Part shown: positions 16,716 to 24,673 of the stretch, piece by piece
How the letters are laid out: each line of letters opens with the position of its first letter
Position numbering within the stretch: the first letter of the stretch is position 1
NCBI RefSeq assembly: GCF_001598435.1
Contig: NZ_BCYY01000001.1
Coordinates: 310,001-374,000, forward strand
Length of the DNA stretch: 64,000 bases
Source: Sphingomonas pituitosa NBRC 102491
GTDB taxonomy: Bacteria > Pseudomonadota > Alphaproteobacteria > Sphingomonadales > Sphingomonadaceae
Reading direction: 5' to 3'
Translations under genes and position numbers: made by a program
Notes under the pieces: model-generated
Seen by the model: the letters and a program-made list of their open reading frames with translations, nothing else
Database searches by the model: none
Told to the model about the DNA's origin: nothing

Positions 16716-16820
16716 ACGGACAAGCCGGACGTGTGGAGGTTGATGATCGGGCGAAGATCCGATTGGCCGACCTGGCGCGCGTGCGCGCTGCAATGGCCCG
16801 ATGACGGCATTTTCCGAGCC

Positions 16821-16840
16821 GTTGACCGTAAACGGTCAAC
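16821..16840. promoter_or_regulatory. perfect palindrome GTTGACCG-TAAA-CGGTCAAC in a convergent gap
   Basis: An exact 8-bp inverted repeat with a 4-base centre lies 105 bases after the RND stop codon. It looks like a TetR- or MerR-type operator, but no gene starts next to it on either strand: the gap 16716-17015 lies between two converging genes and holds nothing else I can name. There is no T-tract, so it is not a standard terminator. Confidence 0.35.
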
Positions 16841-17015
16841 TTGAAAATACTCTCTAGGGGCGGCGTGGCGCGCGCGAAGGCGATCCCGCCTGAATGTCCC
16901 GCCGCGGCAGATCAGATTGCTGCAGGCAACAACGCCGCCCGGTCCAGCCTTCATCGTCCGCACGCGTTCAGTAAGGCCGCCCTGCCGCGCAGGCATCGAC
17001 GTCCGCCTCGCATGC

Positions 17016-17048
17016 AAAAAGGGCGGCGCCGTTGCCGGCGCCGCCCTT
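17016..17048 (-). terminator. intrinsic terminator of the PEP-CTERM gene
   Basis: GGGCGGCGCCG (17021-17031) pairs perfectly with CGGCGCCGCCC (17036-17046) around a TTGC loop. On the minus strand the hairpin is followed by five T (17020-17016). It lies 22 bases after the stop codon of the minus-strand gene above it. Confidence 0.85.
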
Positions 17049-17070
17049 CTGGAAGCAAGTCCGACGCCAA

Positions 17071-17649
17071 TTAGGCGGCGGCAACCTTCGTGCTGGCGCG
17101 ACGACGACGCACGGCAGCGCCAGCCATGGCGGCGCCCGCGATCATCATGCCCCAGGTTGCGGGCTCGGGGATCGGGCTCGGCGGCGAAGCGAAGCTGAAG
17201 CTGCCCGAGATGTCCGAACCAGCGCCACCGGCCTGGTTGAACGTGAACTGCACCGAGGCCTTGCCGGCCTCGTAGCCCGAGAGCGCCGCCGGGGTGAAAT
17301 CACCCAGCGTGTAGATGGTGACGAAGTTCGTGCCGGTAGCGATCGAAGCGACCTTGCCGCTGAACGAACCGAACACCGCGTTGAAGGTCACCGCCGCACC
17401 CGAGGTCGCGGTGACCGACGAGGTGAGGAAAGTGGTGAACAGGCCGATCGACGACAGGTCGCCGCTCGAACCCAGAACGGCGCTGCCGCCGTTGCTGAAC
17501 GTGCTGTTGGCGCCGATCGACGCCGTGCTGCTCGTAACGTTGACGAGGCCGGCCGAGAAACCGCCGATCACGGTTGCCGCCGAAGCGGTAGCCGGGGCTG
17601 CAACCGCGACGGTCGCAGCAGCCAGCAGGGTGAGAACACGAGTGCGCAT
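17071..17649 (-). CDS. PEP-CTERM (PEPxxWA type) sorted extracellular protein
   Basis: A 192-residue exported protein. It has an N-terminal signal peptide (MRTRVLTLLAAATVAVAAPATASA) and a Thr/Ser/Gly-rich beta domain of ~130 residues. The C-terminal sorting signal is PIPEPATWGMMIAGAAMAGA followed by a basic cluster RRRR near residue 182. That tripartite tail (PEP motif, hydrophobic helix, Arg cluster) is recognised by exosortase systems common in sphingomonads. No exosortase is in the window. Its own terminator follows. Composition is normal for the genome, but its upstream region (17650-18660) is unusually AT-rich. The biological role is unknown. Confidence 0.85.
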   Translation of the reverse strand: MRTRVLTLLAAATVAVAAPATASAATVIGGFSAGLVNVTSSTASIGANSTFSNGGSAVLGSSGDLSSIGLFTTFLTSSVTATSGAAVTFNAVFGSFSGKVASIATGTNFVTIYTLGDFTPAALSGYEAGKASVQFTFNQAGGAGSDISGSFSFASPPSPIPEPATWGMMIAGAAMAGAAVRRRRASTKVAAA

Positions 17650-18666
17650 AAAACCCCCTAAATGGTTAACAGACCGACGGGATGCCGGCTGCGCCCTACT
17701 CCACGGAAATCACGCGACCGTCAATGATAATATAGCTACAAACAAAGACGACGAAACACGCAAGCGGCTATCCACCTCATTTTGCAGGATATGGCTAGTC
17801 AGCCCGCAAATTTCTCATTGAAATTGCGGTATATTACCAGCGAGAATAGCCTGTAATAGGAAACCTTCACGTTTGTGAAGATTACTTATACTCTCGGCTG
17901 CTTTGACATAGTTTTACCTGACGCCAATATCACTTCACACCTGAGACCATGGACGCAAAGTATACATAGGGCCTGCGAGCACTCTGCTGACATAAAGCTG
18001 CAACAGCACTCCTTAACAGTTTTTTAACCATTAAGTTCCCGCACTGCAGCAAGGCCCGAAACGGTAGGTGCAAAAATAATGGCTGCGCTTGTTTTATGAT
18101 TTTCAACACATTTGCGACCACTATATACATGAGCAGCCGCAATCGAATTAAAGTTCGCGTTCAGAGCGGCGATAAACACGCGGATCTCGCAATATATATT
18201 GGTAGTTTCACATCATATTGCGCGAGATGTTGGAAATATGCAGATACACATACCTTGCGCTATTGCAGAATTCACTTGCGCCATAAAACTCTATCTCGAT
18301 AAGCGAACTCCGCCTCAACTATCGTTTCGACGTGAAGTTCACGAATAAGGTCACGCGAACAACCGCCGCGTTCCCTCCGCAGGCGATTTAGGGCACTTGC
18401 AGCGCCTTGAATTTGCTGCCCAATTCGGCGGAGCAGGTGGTGATTGGGCGGGCATTGCCAGAAGACTGCAAATCAACGCGCTTTGCCGCTGGCCAGTACA
18501 CTGAAGGTTCTAATCCTTGATACCGTCCTTGCAGCTGCGACGTAGACAGCTGTGGCACCGGTGCTGATAGCGCGGCTTGATGCAGGCATCGCCGCGGGGA
18601 TCTGTCTCAAATCGAGACGCCGGCGAGGTGCGGAGGATGAAGAAATGGAGCGGCCATGCGCCGCGA
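17650..18666. other. AT-rich gene desert
   Basis: About 1 kb without a supportable gene. From roughly 17700 to 18300 the sequence is strikingly AT-rich against GC-rich neighbours (runs such as TATATATACATGAGC and CGCAATATATATTGG). Short open frames exist on both strands, but none has a ribosome site, codon pattern or family resemblance I trust. It holds the promoter region of the PEP-CTERM gene at one end and the 3' flank of the Tad cluster at the other. It may be a remnant of transferred DNA or a regulatory region. Confidence 0.6.
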
Positions 18667-19077
18667 TCAGGACAGCTTGGGAAAACACCCATGCGCCTGC
18701 ACATCTTGCGGCAGTGCAGCGATGAAGCCAGACAGCGGCGAAGCGAAGGCGTAGCGAATCGTCACCTGCACGCTGCCGGCATTGCCGTCGCAGGTCGCGG
18801 CAGCGGCATAATCTATCAGGCTGGCGTCGATGCGAATGCCCCAGCGCGCGCCCCGCGCCGCAGCGAAGCTCCGGATGTCGCCCTGCGTCTTGCAAGGCGA
18901 TGCGAGGGCGCCGCACCGGGCGGCACTATAGGCGGTCTCCGTCAGCACCTGCTTGACCCAGAGGAGCCGGCCCATTTCGATCAAGCCGAACAGCAACAGC
19001 AGGAACACCGGCGCGAGAAGCCCGAATTCGATCGCGGTCGCGCCGCGGCGATCGGCAAGAAGGCGCGGTCGCATCAT
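18667..19077 (-). CDS. TadE-like pseudopilin/pilus-assembly protein
   Basis: A 136-residue protein with the TadE signature at its start: a short basic leader, then RRGATAIEFGLLAPVFLLLLFGLIE (broken here for length), a single membrane helix with the conserved Glu. The remainder is a periplasmic domain with Cys pairs. Start at 19077 is chosen because it overlaps the upstream gene's stop as ATGA, and because the conserved leader begins right there. It is the last gene of a three-gene coupled cluster. No TadA ATPase, CpaB or secretin is nearby, so this is a satellite of a Tad/Flp system encoded elsewhere. Confidence 0.82.
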   Translation of the reverse strand: MMRPRLLADRRGATAIEFGLLAPVFLLLLFGLIEMGRLLWVKQVLTETAYSAARCGALASPCKTQGDIRSFAAARGARWGIRIDASLIDYAAAATCDGNAGSVQVTIRYAFASPLSGFIAALPQDVQAHGCFPKLS

Positions 19078-19577
19078 TCCAGCCGCACCGTCACCGACTG
19101 CGTGATCGGCGTGCCGTTCAACATCCCGTTCGGCAAGACCATCGCCCGATACTGCGACGAGGCCGTGATCTGCATATAATAGCCTGCCGTCGAATTGGGC
19201 GTGGTGCCGGCCGGGCAACTGCTGCCACAAACGGCGCTGCTATAGCCGCCCGCCTTGGAAAGGCAGGCACAGCTGCGCCCAGTGTTGACGCAGCCATTGG
19301 CCACGCCGTTGCATCCGATGCGCACCTGCGGCGCGCTGGGCAGTCGTGCCGCGTTCTGGATGTAGCCCGGCAGGCTCTGATAGGGCACAGCCGAGCGGTT
19401 CGCGAAGGCGGACATGGAGCCGGCCGACACCGCCTGGGCGAGCTGGCTGCGCTGGACGTAATAGCTGGCGACGTCGAGTGTCAGCAGCGCCGACAGGAAG
19501 AAGAAGAGAGTCAGCAGCGCGAATTCGATCGTCGCCGCCCCTTCTTCCGAGGACGGTAAGGAAGGTTGCGCGATCAT
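19074..19577 (-). CDS. TadE/TadG-like minor pilin-type protein
   Basis: A 167-residue protein. The leader MIAQPSLPSSEEGAATIEFALL runs into a membrane helix (TLFFFLSALLTLDVASYYV), again with the TadE-type Glu. The periplasmic part has eight or so Cys residues (for example GRSCACLSK and CGSSCPAG), suggesting disulfides in the envelope. It overlaps the gene before and the gene after by four bases (ATGA), so all three are translationally coupled. The exact role among TadE/TadF/TadG-like proteins cannot be set from sequence. Confidence 0.8.
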   Translation of the reverse strand: MIAQPSLPSSEEGAATIEFALLTLFFFLSALLTLDVASYYVQRSQLAQAVSAGSMSAFANRSAVPYQSLPGYIQNAARLPSAPQVRIGCNGVANGCVNTGRSCACLSKAGGYSSAVCGSSCPAGTTPNSTAGYYMQITASSQYRAMVLPNGMLNGTPITQSVTVRLE

Positions 19578-21637
19578 CGCACCAGTCCGATCGTGCTGTT
19601 GCCGCCGCTGCCGCTGCCAGTGCCGATGATGCTCGCACATGCCGAACCCGCAGCGGCGCCGCCGCTGGCGGTGATCGTGCGCGCGATCAGCATGAAGCAC
19701 TGGCCGTTCGACAGGGTGCTGCTGCCGCCGGACATGGTCAGGTCCGAATTGGGCAGGTGGACGGCGCCGACGAAGAGGTTCTGCGCGCCTGCCGCCCAGT
19801 CGGTGCTGCTCCCGGTTAGGCTGTCGATCAGCAGGTCGGCGATCGCCCCACCGGCGACACTGGTGCTGCTTGCGATCAGCTTGGTGTACGCGCCTCCGGC
19901 GAGGTTGACCGTGCCCGACAGCACGAACGACACGTTGATCCCGGCCATGTCGTAGCCGGTGACATCGACCCCCTCCAGGGTCCGGCCATAGGTTTTGCCG
20001 GTGATCGCCGTGTCGTCATAGGGCCACTTGGCGCCGCCGGTGCCGTTGGTGAGATTGCCCGCGATCGTGTAGCGGCTGGTGGCGAACAATGCCGATCCGG
20101 CGACCGTCAGGTTGCCCTTGATCAAATGGTTGGCCGTTCGGCCGAAGACGATCCGGCTTCCGCCGGCAGTGGCAATGTCGCCGCCCGCGCTGAACGGCCC
20201 GTCGCCCATGAGGAAGACGGCGCTGCCGGACAGCTTGATGGCCGTACCGCTCGCGTCGGGGCCGATCCGGTAGCTCCCCGCCCCGGCCGCCAGCGTCGAT
20301 CCGCCGCCGACCGCGATCCCGGCGCGCACGTCGAGGTCACCGGCGCCCAGGATCATCGAGCCGCCGCCCGATAGGTCGATCGCGCCGAAGCCGTGGTTGC
20401 CCACCCCGAGCGTCAGCTTCGAGCCGCCGCCGAGCGCAAGCGTCCCGTTGATCGTCACGGGGCCGTTGCCGAAGCTGCTGGTTCCCTGGAAATTGATGCT
20501 GCCCCCGCCGATCGCGAGGCTTCCATCGCCCATCGTCACGCCCATCGTGCCGCTGTCGAAGCCGCCGTTCACGGAAAGCGCGACGTCGCCGAACGCCACG
20601 GACGATCCGCCGCCGATCGCCAGGCCGTTGGCGATGGTGATCGTGGATCCGCTCTGGAACTGCACGTTCACGCCGCCATCGATCGTCAGCCGGCCGATCG
20701 TGTACTTGCCCGCCGGGATGACGAAGTTTCCTGAGTTGCCCTTCCGGAACGCTTCGACGTTGCTGGAGGGAGACCAGCCGATCACCCAGTCGGCGCCGAC
20801 GGGGGTGGCAGGATTGCCGATCGCCCGCGGCGCGACGCTGGTGCCGATCGCCTGGCGCGCGGTCGCGAGATCGGCATTGTCCGCCAGCGGATCGGTGATC
20901 GTGGTCGCCGCGTTCACCCGCTTGTCGGCGGACGGCACATTGGCGTTCCAGGACGGGTTGGTGAAGCTGCCGGCATAGCGCAGCAGCGACGTGGTCAGCG
21001 TTCCCCAGTCGTTGAGCACGTTGCCAGCGCCCGAGACGATGTTCTTCGCCGCGATGCGGGTGCCCCGATTGGCGATATCCGCCACCGCCACCACCGAACA
21101 GTCCGGCGTGTCGATCGTCGCTCCGCCGCTGGTGCTGATGCCGGTGCCGGTGGGGGCGAGCGCCAGGATGCACGGCGGCGCGATCGCGCTGGGGGCGCTC
21201 AGCGAGGCATAGGATGTCGCGCCCACCGCATAGCTGCCGCGATAGCCGAGTGCGGTCGCCATCGCATAGGTCACCGGCGTGGAGAGGGTAACCTTCACTG
21301 CCTTGGCACCGGCGGTCGGCACGTCGTTCACCACGGTTGCGGTCACCGTGGCGTTCGTCAGGCCGTTGGCGACGGCGAGATCCTGGGCCGTGGGCAGCAG
21401 GATGGCCGCGTCCGCGTTCGCGCGCTGATAGGCGAGCGCCGCACTGAGCGCGGCGGCGTCTGCCGCGCGCTGGTTGCTGATCAGCTGGCTATATCCCCGC
21501 GCCAGATCGACCGAGATTGTTGCCATCCCCAGCAGCGTCGTGAGGGCAAGCGCGCCGATGACCGCCACCGCGCCGCGCACATCGGCACACAGCGAAAGCT
21601 GCGGACGCATTGCGCAAGGAAGCGGCGTTGGGCACAT
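19574..21637 (-). CDS. TadG-like protein with a large Gly-rich repeated extracellular region
   Basis: A 687-residue protein. The N-terminal helix (RGAVAVIGALALTTLLGMATISVDLARGY, residues ~21-49) and following SQLISNQRAADAAALSAALAYQ are typical of TadG-like pilus-assembly proteins. Residues ~300-560 are unusual: a series of short strands punctuated by GGGS or GGGG turns (AIGGGSS, AIGGGSI, ALGGGSK, DLSGGGS, AVGGGST), spaced about 20-25 residues apart, as in a parallel beta-helix. It is the first gene of the three-gene cluster. An in-frame ATG nine codons in (MRPQLSL) could be the true start. Confidence 0.78.
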   Translation of the reverse strand: MCPTPLPCAMRPQLSLCADVRGAVAVIGALALTTLLGMATISVDLARGYSQLISNQRAADAAALSAALAYQRANADAAILLPTAQDLAVANGLTNATVTATVVNDVPTAGAKAVKVTLSTPVTYAMATALGYRGSYAVGATSYASLSAPSAIAPPCILALAPTGTGISTSGGATIDTPDCSVVAVADIANRGTRIAAKNIVSGAGNVLNDWGTLTTSLLRYAGSFTNPSWNANVPSADKRVNAATTITDPLADNADLATARQAIGTSVAPRAIGNPATPVGADWVIGWSPSSNVEAFRKGNSGNFVIPAGKYTIGRLTIDGGVNVQFQSGSTITIANGLAIGGGSSVAFGDVALSVNGGFDSGTMGVTMGDGSLAIGGGSINFQGTSSFGNGPVTINGTLALGGGSKLTLGVGNHGFGAIDLSGGGSMILGAGDLDVRAGIAVGGGSTLAAGAGSYRIGPDASGTAIKLSGSAVFLMGDGPFSAGGDIATAGGSRIVFGRTANHLIKGNLTVAGSALFATSRYTIAGNLTNGTGGAKWPYDDTAITGKTYGRTLEGVDVTGYDMAGINVSFVLSGTVNLAGGAYTKLIASSTSVAGGAIADLLIDSLTGSSTDWAAGAQNLFVGAVHLPNSDLTMSGGSSTLSNGQCFMLIARTITASGGAAAGSACASIIGTGSGSGGNSTIGLVR

Positions 21638-22012
21638 CGTGCCTCGCTAGCCGACAAGCATCGATAATTGCTTAACCTTTATGTCCGAACTTGCCGCAGC
21701 CGCGACGCTCGCCGCCGCTTGGTTCCGGATACCTGCGCCTCGCTACCGCTTCCACGCGAAAAGCTGGGAGCCCGCACACGCCACTGCGGCGGAGGGCCGC
21801 CTCGCATACGTCGCTCGCCCCGCGGCTAGGCGTGGCGGTGGCATCCGCGGCCGGTCAAGGCTCAGCGATAGCGGGGCGGCGACGCGGAATCGGAACAAAG
21901 CCATCAGGCCATATTGCGAGCGGGAAGATACTGCGGTTCGTAGCTGCGATGTGCAAAAACCGGATTATCGGACCGCGCAAAGTGGCGGATTTCCGTCGTT
22001 TTCACGATAAAG
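21638..22012. other. intergenic stretch between the Tad cluster and tRNA-Pro
   Basis: 375 bases, ordinary base composition, with no credible gene. It must contain the promoter of the leftward TadG-TadE cluster at its low-coordinate end and whatever follows the 3' end of tRNA-Pro at the other. I could not identify a convincing promoter or hairpin. Confidence 0.5.
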
Positions 22013-22089
<77 letters not shown>

Positions 22090-22148
22090 ACGAGCCGCCG
22101 CCCTTAGAGCGTCCGCGCCGCCGACACAAGGCAAAGCGACATGCACAC

Positions 22149-22224
22149 TGGTGGGCCCGGCAGGACTCGAACCCGCAACCTAGCCGTTATGAGCGGCCAG
22201 CTCTAACCATTGAGCTACAGGCCC
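22149..22224 (-). tRNA. tRNA-Ile2 (CAU, lysidine type)
   Basis: A 76-base cloverleaf with CCA encoded. Acceptor GGGCCTG pairs with CGGGCCC (one U-G). Anticodon loop CTCATAA gives CAU. The D-arm GCTC-AATGGTTA-GAGC and overall pattern resemble E. coli ileX rather than elongator or initiator Met, so I read it as the AUA-decoding tRNA whose C34 is modified to lysidine by TilS. Elongator tRNA-Met is the alternative. Confidence 0.85.
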
Positions 22225-22305
22225 CCCAGCGCCCGCCTGCCCTAGCGGACCCCCAGCCTCCGCTGCAAGCCCAAGCTGCCCCTCACTCGATCCGCCCCGC
22301 GTGCT

Positions 22306-23955
22306 TCAGTTCCGGTTCGCCTGCTCCCGCGTGCCCGGCGCCGCAGCCGGCAGGCGCAAGGTCAGGACGTCGGGAGCGATGATCAGGCTGCCGCCCAGTT
22401 CCCGTGCCAGGTTCCGGGCAAGCCGCAGCGCGAAGCCGGTGCCCAGCAGCGTGCCATCCTCGTCCTGCTCGTCGTCGATACCCAGAACCGCTTCGCCAGG
22501 ATAATGCCCCAGCGCCCGCGGCCGGTCGATGGCGATGGCGACACGCTGTTCGCCGTCCTGTGCGAAGCGAATCTGCAGCCGTTCCCCAGCCGCCGTGGCG
22601 GAGACCAGCGTCGCCAGCAGGCGCGCCAGCAGGCGCTCCACGGCACGTCGGTCACCGGAGACGGCCACGTCTTCGGAAGGCAGGAGGATCGCCGAGCCCC
22701 GCAGCGTCAGCAATTCATCCAGATCCGCGACGATGCCGGCGAGCAGCGGCCGCAGTGCCACCCGCCCCTCCCCCAGCGACAGCGCCGCGCTTTCGATTCG
22801 CGCGGCAAGATCGAGATCATCGATCGCGCCCAGCAGGTCGCGGGCCTGGGCACGAATCGCTGCGGCCCGGTCGCGATAGGGCTCGGGAACCGGCCCGAGC
22901 ATCTGCGTCTCGATCATTTCCGCGAACCCGGCGATCGCATTGGTCGGCGTACGCAGCTCATGCACGATCTGGCGGAGCGCATCCGCTTCGATCGGCGCTC
23001 GCGCCGGCTCCGCACGTTCGTCCGCGCGCGGACGGCGGGCGGTGCCGCGATAGCCCATGAAACGCCCGGTCACCTGCTCGAACGCCGGCAGCGCGGAAAC
23101 CAGCCAGTCACCAGCCGCGTCCGATTCGCCTTCGATCGTGAGCCTGGCATTGGTGAAACCGGCGCGTCGGCGGAACGCGCCCGCCGCCACCCCGTCCAGC
23201 CGGCTGCCGCGCGCGAGCCCCTGCAGGTCCAGCGAAAGCCCGATGACCGGGGCCCGGCTCACTCCCTCGACCCAGCGGACGACCCCCGCCGCATCGGTTT
23301 CGAACCGGAAGCTCCGCGCACGTTCGCCGGCGCGCTCCACCGTCTCGGCGGCGTCGCGCTCGCGGTGATAAGCCTCGATCCGCGCCACGAGATCGGAGAC
23401 CGCGAACAGTCCTTCTCCGGCATCGTCTTCGCTCGGCGACGGCGCCGCGAGGGGCTGGGTCCCGATGTCCTCGGCGATCGCCTGGGCCGAACGATGGTCC
23501 GCAAGCACGAAGTCCACCGGTCCGAAACTCTCCAGCGCGCGGAGTACGCCGGGCGGCAGGTCCCGGCGGTTCCGCAGCACATGGCGGGCGCCCGGCGCCA
23601 GCACCGGCAGCAGGTCCACCCATTCCTGTTCCGCGAGATCGGCGCTGCGCAGCACCGGCAGCGCGACCATCAGATCGTCGGTTGCCAGCAGCCGCACCAG
23701 CGCGGCAGGCGGCGTTGCCCCTTCCAGCGCCCGCGCGCTCGCGGCGCGAACGTCCAGCGCCACCGCCGGACGAAGCGATTCCAGCAGGTTCAGCGCGCGC
23801 GCTTCGACCGGCACGCGCTGCCGCCCCAGCAGATCGACCAGCTGCCGCCAGACCAGGGGCGCCCCCGTGGGCGAGCGCAGGTCGCCAGCCAGCACGGTTT
23901 CCAGCGTATCGTCAAAGCGCAGCGGCAAAGCCGTCGTCCCCCGAGGTTCGTTCAA
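22306..23955 (-). CDS. cytoplasmic histidine-kinase-like protein with degenerate ATPase domain
   Basis: A 549-residue protein without membrane segments. The N-terminal half is helical and Ala/Leu-rich (LEGATPPAALVRLLATDDLMVALPVL), reminiscent of DUF2336-type helical repeats, followed by a PAS-like stretch (FRFETDAAGVVRWVEG). The dimerisation box is intact: QIVHELRTPTNAIAGFAEMI, with the phospho-acceptor His and Glu. The catalytic domain looks worn: the N-box position (VERLLARLLATLVSATAAG) has no Asn and the G1 DxGxG motif is missing, though a G2-like GTLLGTGFAL remains. It may act as a phosphatase or phosphotransfer protein instead of a kinase. It is divergent from the Lrp-family gene. Confidence 0.8.
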   Translation of the reverse strand: MNEPRGTTALPLRFDDTLETVLAGDLRSPTGAPLVWRQLVDLLGRQRVPVEARALNLLESLRPAVALDVRAASARALEGATPPAALVRLLATDDLMVALPVLRSADLAEQEWVDLLPVLAPGARHVLRNRRDLPPGVLRALESFGPVDFVLADHRSAQAIAEDIGTQPLAAPSPSEDDAGEGLFAVSDLVARIEAYHRERDAAETVERAGERARSFRFETDAAGVVRWVEGVSRAPVIGLSLDLQGLARGSRLDGVAAGAFRRRAGFTNARLTIEGESDAAGDWLVSALPAFEQVTGRFMGYRGTARRPRADERAEPARAPIEADALRQIVHELRTPTNAIAGFAEMIETQMLGPVPEPYRDRAAAIRAQARDLLGAIDDLDLAARIESAALSLGEGRVALRPLLAGIVADLDELLTLRGSAILLPSEDVAVSGDRRAVERLLARLLATLVSATAAGERLQIRFAQDGEQRVAIAIDRPRALGHYPGEAVLGIDDEQDEDGTLLGTGFALRLARNLARELGGSLIIAPDVLTLRLPAAAPGTREQANRN

Positions 23956-24109
23956 TTGTTCGTACGTCTACCTCATACCGTGCGGCAACACACGGAGGGA
24001 ACAGTCCATTTCGGCACGTCGCAATGTGGGACAATTGCGTTGAAGCGTAATTTTATTATGCTAACAAGCAGCTAGAAGAAACGAACCCACGCAGGAGCCC
24101 CAGAAAAAA

Positions 24110-24583
24110 ATGCGATTCGACGAGATCGACGTCCGGATCCTAGGATTACTCCAGGAAAATGGCCGCATGACCAATGTCGAGCTTGCCGAAAGGGTCGGGC
24201 TGACGGCCCCGCCCTGCCTCCGCCGCGTCCGCGCGCTGGAGCAGGAAGGTGCGATCAAGGGATACCACGCAGCGCTGGATCCCGGCGCGCTCGGATACAA
24301 TCTCACCGTCTTCGCGATGGTAAGCCTGAAAAGTCAAGCCGAAAGCGACCTGCGCGCCTTCGAGCAGCTGGTCGCCGAGATTCCCGAAGTCCGGGAATGC
24401 CATATGCTGAACGGCGAGATCGACTTCATCCTGAAGATCGTCGCGCCGGATCTGCAGAGCTTCCAGACGATCCTGACGACCCGGCTGACCACGGCCCCCA
24501 ATGTGGAGCACGTCAAGACGTCGCTCACCATCCGTACGGCCAAGGCGCTGCCGGGCGTGCCGGTGCCGGAATTCAAGGACTGA
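24110..24583 (+). CDS. Lrp/AsnC-family transcriptional regulator
   Basis: A 157-residue regulator. The N-terminal winged helix reads DEIDVRILGLLQENGRMTNVELAERVGLTAPPCLRRVRALE in segments (residues ~4-45). The C-terminal RAM ligand domain (AVFAMVSLKS-type strand through PEVRECHMLNGEIDFILKIV) follows. Such proteins form dimers to octamers that sense amino acids. The insert APPCLRRV is typical of Lrp itself and close paralogues. No target gene is adjacent that would identify the effector. A strong hairpin terminator follows 35 bases after the stop. Confidence 0.93.
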   Translation: MRFDEIDVRILGLLQENGRMTNVELAERVGLTAPPCLRRVRALEQEGAIKGYHAALDPGALGYNLTVFAMVSLKSQAESDLRAFEQLVAEIPEVRECHMLNGEIDFILKIVAPDLQSFQTILTTRLTTAPNVEHVKTSLTIRTAKALPGVPVPEFKD

Positions 24584-24617
24584 GCGGACGGACAGTCCCG
24601 CTCTGCGCAGAAGACAT

Positions 24618-24653
24618 GAAAAAGGGGCGGTCCCGCAGGACCGCCCCTTCTTT
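24618..24653. terminator. bidirectional intrinsic terminator
   Basis: GGGGCGGTCC (24624-24633) and GGACCGCCCC (24638-24647) form a perfect 10-bp stem with a CGCA loop. TTCTTT follows on the plus strand and a five-A run precedes it, which gives a T-tract on the minus strand. It lies between the 3' ends of the converging Lrp and TPR genes and should serve both. Confidence 0.9.
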
Positions 24654-24673
24654 GTTGCGCCGTCTGAGGCGGA

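Noticed and set aside
13287-16793. A very long open frame (over 1100 codons) on the minus strand opposite the RND permease
   Set aside because: It is the mirror of a high-GC coding region. The translation is rich in Arg, His, Asp and Gln without any domain pattern, and the plus strand clearly encodes a full RND permease.
18096-18302. Possible 68-codon gene in the AT-rich region
   Set aside because: No ribosome-binding site, no homologous pattern and composition equal to the surrounding non-coding sequence.
20300-20700. Repeated GGC/GCC-rich motifs that might be a CRISPR or tandem DNA repeat
   Set aside because: The repetition is at the protein level (GGGS turns) with irregular spacing and varied DNA; there are no identical repeats with unique spacers.
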